A model generated the notes under the pieces. That model searched no databases. It had not been told where the DNA came from and was given only the letters and a program-made list of their open reading frames with translations. Shown here piece by piece: positions 15,635 to 19,689 of a DNA stretch of 19,689 nucleotides. Each line of letters starts with the position of its first letter. The first letter of the stretch is position 1. The DNA comes from an uncultured Gemella sp. (GTDB lineage Bacteria; Bacillota; Bacilli; Staphylococcales; Gemellaceae). A program made the translations under genes and the position numbers. The DNA is taken from the NCBI GenBank assembly GCA_945929765.1, contig CAMEOL010000004.1, positions 1 through 19,689 on the forward strand. The letters are read 5' to 3'.

Positions 15635-15895
15635 ATGCGTATAGATAAATTTTTGAAAGTATCGCGAATAATAAAAAGAAGAACGGTTGCTAACGAAATA
15701 TGTCAAAAAGGTTATATTTCTGTAAATGGAAAGACGGCAAAAGCCTCTACTGCACTAAAAGTTGGAGATAAGCTAACTATCTTTTTTGCAAAAAAAGAAA
15801 TAGAATATGAAGTGGTAGAGTTAAAAGATAGTACAAAAAAAGAAGATGCTACAAAAATGTTTAAGATTGTTTCGGAAAAAACTCGCGAAAAGTAG
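15635..15895 (+). CDS. rqcP: RqcP/YabO, S4-domain RNA-binding protein
   Basis: An 86-aa S4-domain protein (S4 fold about 1-60: [37 protein letters not shown]). The sequence follows B. subtilis YabO/RqcP closely, including the late [18 protein letters not shown]. RqcP acts on stalled 50S subunits with RqcH to add poly-alanine tails during ribosome quality control. I start at ATG 15635 with AGAAGG at seven nt; TTG 15629 lies too near that site. It is followed after 15 nt by divIC, the same order as yabO...divIC in Bacillus (where yabP and yabQ intervene), so the two likely share a transcript. Confidence 0.93.
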   Translation: MRIDKFLKVSRIIKRRTVANEICQKGYISVNGKTAKASTALKVGDKLTIFFAKKEIEYEVVELKDSTKKEDATKMFKIVSEKTREK

Positions 15896-15910
15896 AAAGG
15901 ATAAGTATAG

Positions 15911-16570
15911 ATGGCTGATAAAAAAAGAAATACTACATTTATTCGAAGAGATGATAAAAATTTTCGAAGAGATGTTAGTAAGGCTAAAATGCAGTATCGA
16001 AAAAAACGAGCTTATATAATTTTGTCGATTTGTATTATAGTATTATCGGCAACTTTAATAAGAACTTACTTTTTTTCGAAAGAAAAAGCACAACTAGAAA
16101 ATACATTACAAGAACAAGAACAACAAATTGTAAATTTAGAAAAAGAAAATAAAACTAATGAAGTTATCATTAATAAGTTGCGTGATCCTTATTTCATAAC
16201 AGACTTAGTACGTCAAGAGTACGGAATGAGTTATAGTGGAGAGTTAATTTTTAATTTACCGTTAAAAGAAAATTATATGCAAAATGCTATTAATTCTATT
16301 ATGGCAGAAAATCCGGATAAAAATCTTGAACAAACTGATCAGAGTAAGTTAATTGTTGATGAAAATATTGCGGAGTTGATTAGACTTAAACAAGAAGAAG
16401 AAAAAAGAAAAGAAGAAGAAGCTGCTAGAAAAGAGCGAGCTAGTAATACGAGAAGTAGAACATCATCTACTTCTAATAGCAGTACAGCAACACAAAATAC
16501 TACGAATAATAGTCAGACAACTACAACAGCTAATCAAACAACAGGTAGTACAACTAATAATGGTGGTTAA
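15911..16570 (+). CDS. divIC: Septum formation initiator DivIC with an extended C-terminal tail
   Basis: DivIC/FtsB proteins form a membrane complex with FtsL and DivIB at the division septum. Here a basic cytoplasmic N-terminus (1-33) precedes one membrane helix (34-55), a coiled coil (56-90) and the DivIC motif LRDPYFITDLVRQEYGMSYSGELIF (90-114). After about 120 the protein is unlike the short Bacillus DivIC (about 125 aa): a charged segment (RLKQEEEKRKEEEAARKERA, 158-177) and then about 40 residues of Ser, Thr, Asn and Gln. With total length 219, some 95 residues extend the extracytoplasmic side. Start ATG 15911 behind GAAAGGA. No terminator is clear downstream. Confidence 0.87.
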   Translation: MADKKRNTTFIRRDDKNFRRDVSKAKMQYRKKRAYIILSICIIVLSATLIRTYFFSKEKAQLENTLQEQEQQIVNLEKENKTNEVIINKLRDPYFITDLVRQEYGMSYSGELIFNLPLKENYMQNAINSIMAENPDKNLEQTDQSKLIVDENIAELIRLKQEEEKRKEEEAARKERASNTRSRTSSTSNSSTATQNTTNNSQTTTTANQTTGSTTNNGG

Positions 16571-16879
16571 TAGGTTATTAACTTACAAGGTATAATTTTA
16601 CATGCTTTATTATTGAGATTTTATTATTTTAAACACGTGAAAATATAGGGTTCGAAGGAATGGTTGCAGTTAATTTTCTCGGTTAGGATACGGCTGAGTA
16701 ATTAATTTTTCAAGCTACATTTCAGAAAGAATTTTCGTATTGTTTCATGTGTTTTTCTTTATAAAGTATAAAAATTTTTGTTCGCAAAATTTATATATTA
16801 CCATAGACATTTTCATTTCGAATAAATTATATGAAATCAAAAAACGGACATTATTATTTTAAGGGATACATTAAATATT
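16571..16879. other. Gene-free stretch with a 124-bp interrupted inverted repeat
   Basis: AAACACGTGAAA (16631-16642) pairs with TTTCATGTGTTT (16743-16754), with one G-T pair. Inside, TTAATT and CTC (about 16670-16680) can pair with GAG and AATTAA. There is no coding capacity and no T-run. It could be an RNA element, an end-of-operon structure or a relative of the palindromic elements at 37-83 and 12023-12131, but I see no clear sequence identity with those. Confidence 0.45.
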
Positions 16880-16907
16880 TCTACAATAATAGAAAATATG
16901 GTAAAAT
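16880..16907 (+). promoter_or_regulatory. Probable promoter of pncB-nadE
   Basis: An extended -10, TGG followed by TAAAAT (16902-16907), with TCTACA (16880-16885; 4 of 6) 16 nt before it, about 28 nt upstream of the pncB start codon. Confidence 0.55.
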
Positions 16908-16934
16908 GAAATAAAATAAAATTTGGAGGCAACC

Positions 16935-18377
16935 ATGGATAAATATTGTGGAGATGCTTTGCATACAGACTTATATCAAATTAATATGGGATACGTATAC
17001 TTTAAAGACGGTATTCATGAGAGAAATTCTTATTTTGATTTGTACTTTAGAAAAGCTCCCTTTGGTGGCGGATCGGCAGTGTTCGCAGGACTAGAAAAAA
17101 TTATAGACTATATTAACAATTTTAAATTTACATCAGACGACATTAGTTATTTACAATCTCTAGGTTATGATAAAGATTATTTAGAATACTTAGCTAATCT
17201 AAAATTTACAGGTAGTATTCGTTCTATGCGTGAAGGTGAGATAGTTTTCGGTAATGAACCGTTATTAAGAGTTGAAGCACCACTAATACAGGCTCAATTG
17301 ATAGAGACAGCGGTATTAAATATAGTAAACTATCAGACTTTAATAGCTACGAAGGCTGCTAGAATAAAACATATATGTCCAGATGAGGTATGTATGGAAT
17401 TCGGAACTCGTCGTGCACACGAGTTTGATGCTGCTATATGGGGTGCTCGTGCTGCGGTAGTTGGAGGTTTTGAGGCTACTAGTAATGTAAAAGCAGCGAA
17501 ATTATTTGATATCCCATGTAGTGGAACGCATGCTCATTCTTTTGTGCAAGCTTATCAAGATGAACGTCTTGCATTTAGAAAGTATGCAGAAAGTCATAAA
17601 GATTGTTATTTTCTTGTAGATACTTATGACACGTTACGTTCAGGTATTCCTAATGCTATAGCAGTTGCAGATGAGTTTGGGGATAAGATTAACTTTAAGG
17701 GTATAAGACTTGATTCAGGTGATATTGCTTATTTATCTAAAGCGGCTAGAAAGTTACTTGATGATGGAGGATATCCGAATGCGAAAATTGTTGCATCTAA
17801 TGATTTAGATGAAGATACTATTACCCATTTAAAACAAGAGGGGGCTCAAGTTGATGTTTGGGGTGTAGGTACGAAGTTAATAACAGCATACCAAAACCCA
17901 GCGTTAGGAGCTGTTTACAAGTTAGTTTGTTTAGAAGATGAAAATGGTAATATGGTAGATCGTCTGAAGATTTCAGAAAACCCAGCAAAACTTACAACAC
18001 CAGGGATAAAAAAGGTTTATAGAATAATAAACAATGAAACGGGAATGGCATCTGGAGACTATATAGCTCTAGAATCAGAAAATGTTAATAAATATGATAG
18101 TATCAAGTTATTCCATCCAACGCATACATACTTATCAAAAGAAGTGAAAGATTTTACAGCAAGAGATTTACATGAAGATATATTTATAAAAGGAAAGTTA
18201 GTGTACAAATCACCTTCTGTTTTAGAAATTCGAGAATATTTGAAAGATAGTAAGAAATATTTTTGGACAGAATATACGAGATTGCTAAATCCGGAGTTTT
18301 ATCCAGTAGACCTTAGCCAAAAATGCTGGGCTAATAGAAATGCAATATTAAAAGAATTAAAGAAAAATATTAAGTAG
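16935..18377 (+). CDS. pncB: Nicotinate phosphoribosyltransferase
   Basis: PncB joins nicotinate and PRPP to form nicotinate mononucleotide, the entry of the Preiss-Handler NAD salvage path. The 480-aa protein shows HTDLYQINMGY (10-20), FGTRRAHEFDA (156-166), FEATSNVKAAKLFDIP, SGTHAHSF (196-203) and IRLDSGDI (257-264), all typical of the family. The start is ATG 16935, five nt after GGAGG; TTG 16923 would lie within the ribosome binding region. nadE follows after nine nt, so the pair forms an operon for NAD from nicotinate. The adenylyltransferase NadD needed between them is not in this window. Confidence 0.96.
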   Translation: MDKYCGDALHTDLYQINMGYVYFKDGIHERNSYFDLYFRKAPFGGGSAVFAGLEKIIDYINNFKFTSDDISYLQSLGYDKDYLEYLANLKFTGSIRSMREGEIVFGNEPLLRVEAPLIQAQLIETAVLNIVNYQTLIATKAARIKHICPDEVCMEFGTRRAHEFDAAIWGARAAVVGGFEATSNVKAAKLFDIPCSGTHAHSFVQAYQDERLAFRKYAESHKDCYFLVDTYDTLRSGIPNAIAVADEFGDKINFKGIRLDSGDIAYLSKAARKLLDDGGYPNAKIVASNDLDEDTITHLKQEGAQVDVWGVGTKLITAYQNPALGAVYKLVCLEDENGNMVDRLKISENPAKLTTPGIKKVYRIINNETGMASGDYIALESENVNKYDSIKLFHPTHTYLSKEVKDFTARDLHEDIFIKGKLVYKSPSVLEIREYLKDSKKYFWTEYTRLLNPEFYPVDLSQKCWANRNAILKELKKNIK

Positions 18378-18386
18378 AGGTTCGGT

Positions 18387-19208
18387 ATGACATTACAACA
18401 AGAGATAATTTCAGTATTAAAATGTAAGTCGGTAATAGATCCTATAGAAGAAATAGAAAAAACAAAAAAATTTATAAAGGATTATTTACTACAACATAAA
18501 TTTTTGGAAAGCCTGGTGTTAGGTATATCAGGAGGTCAAGATTCTACTTTATGTGGTAAGTTATGCCAACTAGCGATAGAAGAATTAAGGGAAGAAACAG
18601 GCGACGATAAATATAAATTTATTGCTGTTAGGTTGCCGTACGGTGAACAATTTGATGAGCAAGATTGTCAAGATGCGCTAAACTATATAAAGCCAGATAT
18701 GATATTTACTGTAAATATAAAGTCAGCGGTAGATGCAAGCTATAATAGTTTAAAAGAAGCGGGGATAGTTATCTCTGACTTTGCAAAAGGTAATGAAAAA
18801 TCTCGTGAGAGAATGAAGGCGCAGTACTCTATAGCTACTATGTATAAAGGGATAGTAGTAGGAACAGACCACGCAGCAGAAGCTATAACAGGTTTTTATA
18901 CAAAGTATGGAGATGGAGGGGTAGATATTGCACCGTTGTATCGTCTTAACAAGCGACAAGGGAAAGATCTGTTAAAACATCTTAACTGCCCAGAACATTT
19001 ATATACAAAAAAACCTACTGCTGATTTAGAAGAAGATAGACCTGCATTAGCAGATGAAGTTGCATTAGGAGTAACGTACGATAATATAGATGACTATTTA
19101 GAAGGCAAATCATTACCAGAAGAAGTGAAAAAAATAATAGAAGGACACTATAAAAAAACTGAGCATAAGAGAAATATGCCCGTAACGATATTTGATTTTT
19201 ACAAATAG
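18387..19208 (+). CDS. nadE: NH3-dependent NAD+ synthetase
   Basis: NadE amidates nicotinate adenine dinucleotide to NAD with ATP and ammonia. The 273-aa length fits the short ammonia-dependent form, without a nitrilase domain. The ATP-pyrophosphatase motif is [11 protein letters not shown] (45-55), followed by [40 protein letters not shown] and [17 protein letters not shown]. Start ATG 18387 follows AGAGG at seven nt, nine nt behind the pncB stop. The family is secure. Confidence 0.97.
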   Translation: MTLQQEIISVLKCKSVIDPIEEIEKTKKFIKDYLLQHKFLESLVLGISGGQDSTLCGKLCQLAIEELREETGDDKYKFIAVRLPYGEQFDEQDCQDALNYIKPDMIFTVNIKSAVDASYNSLKEAGIVISDFAKGNEKSRERMKAQYSIATMYKGIVVGTDHAAEAITGFYTKYGDGGVDIAPLYRLNKRQGKDLLKHLNCPEHLYTKKPTADLEEDRPALADEVALGVTYDNIDDYLEGKSLPEEVKKIIEGHYKKTEHKRNMPVTIFDFYK

Positions 19209-19241
19209 CACTTAGTAGCTAATAATTATAGAAGATAACTA

Positions 19242-19362
19242 AAATGCGTGGGGATGGAAGTTTTAAGTTGAAATATTAATGAAGCATACTATTGTAGACT
19301 CTGCACAAACTAGAGTATGATTTTAACTTTGAGTATAAAACTTTCTATATCCTTACGCATTT
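19242..19362. repeat. 121-bp long imperfect inverted repeat after nadE
   Basis: Outer arms AAATGCGT..GGAT..AAGTTTTA and TAAAACTT..ATCC..ACGCATTT (ends at 19242 and 19362) are followed inward by AAGTT with AACTT and CATACT with AGTATG. The whole segment can fold into one long broken hairpin. It lacks a T-run, so it is not a clear terminator. No coding capacity. Confidence 0.6.
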
Positions 19363-19544
19363 ATTGTGGATAAAAATAATTTAAGAGTTCTTATATGTGA
19401 TAATTCTACTATAATAAATAGTTGTTCGCTCGTTTAATAGGTATGTTGTGAGGGTAGATGCATAAACAAACTTACTGATTACGATAGTTATTAACGTAGT
19501 CGTAAGTCATAGTTGTAATTTATAGAAACAAAATTCAAAAAATG
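19363..19544. other. Gene-free AT-rich stretch with a hairpin before the tandem promoters
   Basis: A 12-bp hairpin with one bulge (19471-19483 with 19495-19506) stands 40 nt before the first promoter and could insulate it from upstream transcription. A TATAAT near 19420 has only a poor -35 box. Nothing else is recognised. Confidence 0.4.
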
Positions 19545-19589
19545 TATTGACAAGAAAAAACAAAGCATATATAATAATAAAAGTCTTCA
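19545..19589 (+). promoter_or_regulatory. Tandem promoter P1 (consensus)
   Basis: TTGACA (19547-19552), 17 nt, TATAAT (19570-19575): a perfect sigma-A consensus. The likely start is G 19583. The 45-bp unit recurs 97 bp downstream with 42 of 45 bases identical. Strength and tandem arrangement are typical of rRNA or tRNA operons in Bacilli; the transcribed genes lie outside the window. Confidence 0.85.
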
Positions 19590-19641
19590 AAAGAGGGCAA
19601 CAAAAAACGCTTTAAAAATTCTAAAAAAACTTTTAAAAAAC

Positions 19642-19686
19642 TATTGACAAGAAGAAGTAAAGCATATATAATAATAAAAGTCTTCA
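19642..19686 (+). promoter_or_regulatory. Tandem promoter P2 (consensus)
   Basis: TTGACA (19644-19649), 17 nt, TATAAT (19667-19672), likely start G 19680. It has an A/T-rich stretch directly upstream (from about 19610) that resembles an UP element. Three substitutions in the spacer separate it from P1. Confidence 0.85.
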
Positions 19687-19689
19687 GAA

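Noticed and set aside
16640..16665. GGTTCGAA as a possible tRNA T-loop
   Set aside because: No matching acceptor stem, anticodon arm or CCA-side pairing around it; no tRNA(Sec) or other tRNA could be folded here or in the selB leader.
18750..18959. Minus-strand reading frame inside nadE
   Set aside because: Antisense shadow of a secure gene.
1..19689. CRISPR array, prophage or insertion sequence
   Set aside because: No regularly spaced identical repeats, no transposase or integrase reading frame, and no phage genes were seen.

Overview
The window is AT-rich DNA of a low-GC Gram-positive bacterium. Strong AGGAGG-type ribosome binding sites, TTGACA/TATAAT-type promoters, an RqcP (YabO)-DivIC gene pair, a YusI-like protein, a VanZ relative and PepS all point to Bacilli. 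The overall look suggests a Gemella-like organism, but that name is an inference and not proven by the sequence.

Layout: 1-544 is a gene-free stretch with hairpins and the guaA promoter and leader. guaA (GMP synthetase) follows and ends in a strong terminator. Next, 2226-3285 holds a DUF6933-like gene bracketed by two diverged copies of a ~92-96 bp repeat. After it come a 48-codon membrane peptide gene and a 169-aa membrane protein gene in one unit, closed by a 16-bp-stem terminator. The centrepiece is a selenium operon at 4383-11970: selD (itself a selenoprotein, with an in-frame UGA at codon 14), a long YedF-type protein, a DUF3343 protein, selB, a cysteine-desulfurase-family gene, selA and an ArsM-like methyltransferase. 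Convergent to it on the minus strand are a YusI/ArsC-family gene with a four-helix membrane protein gene, and a VanZ-family gene broken by a frameshift in a run of nine A. On the plus strand follow pepS, the rqcP-divIC pair and the NAD-salvage pair pncB-nadE. The last 150 bases carry two nearly identical consensus promoters 97 bp apart, which probably drive an rRNA or tRNA operon beyond the window.

How the genes work together: the cysteine desulfurase, YedF and DUF3343 proteins could deliver or handle reduced selenium. SelD makes selenophosphate, SelA converts Ser-tRNA(Sec) to Sec-tRNA(Sec), and SelB brings it to UGA codons. No tRNA(Sec) gene and no selenoprotein other than SelD was found here, so the tRNA and the other users of selenocysteine must lie elsewhere. 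The ArsM-like methyltransferase at the operon end may methylate selenium or arsenic species. PncB and NadE make NAD from nicotinate together with a NadD encoded elsewhere.

The most unusual non-coding feature is a family of palindromic intergenic elements. Two 19-bp arms at 37-83 recur at 12023-12131 in opposite order and orientation. Other intergenic regions (16631-16754, 19242-19362) hold ~120-nt imperfect inverted repeats of similar size but with little sequence similarity.
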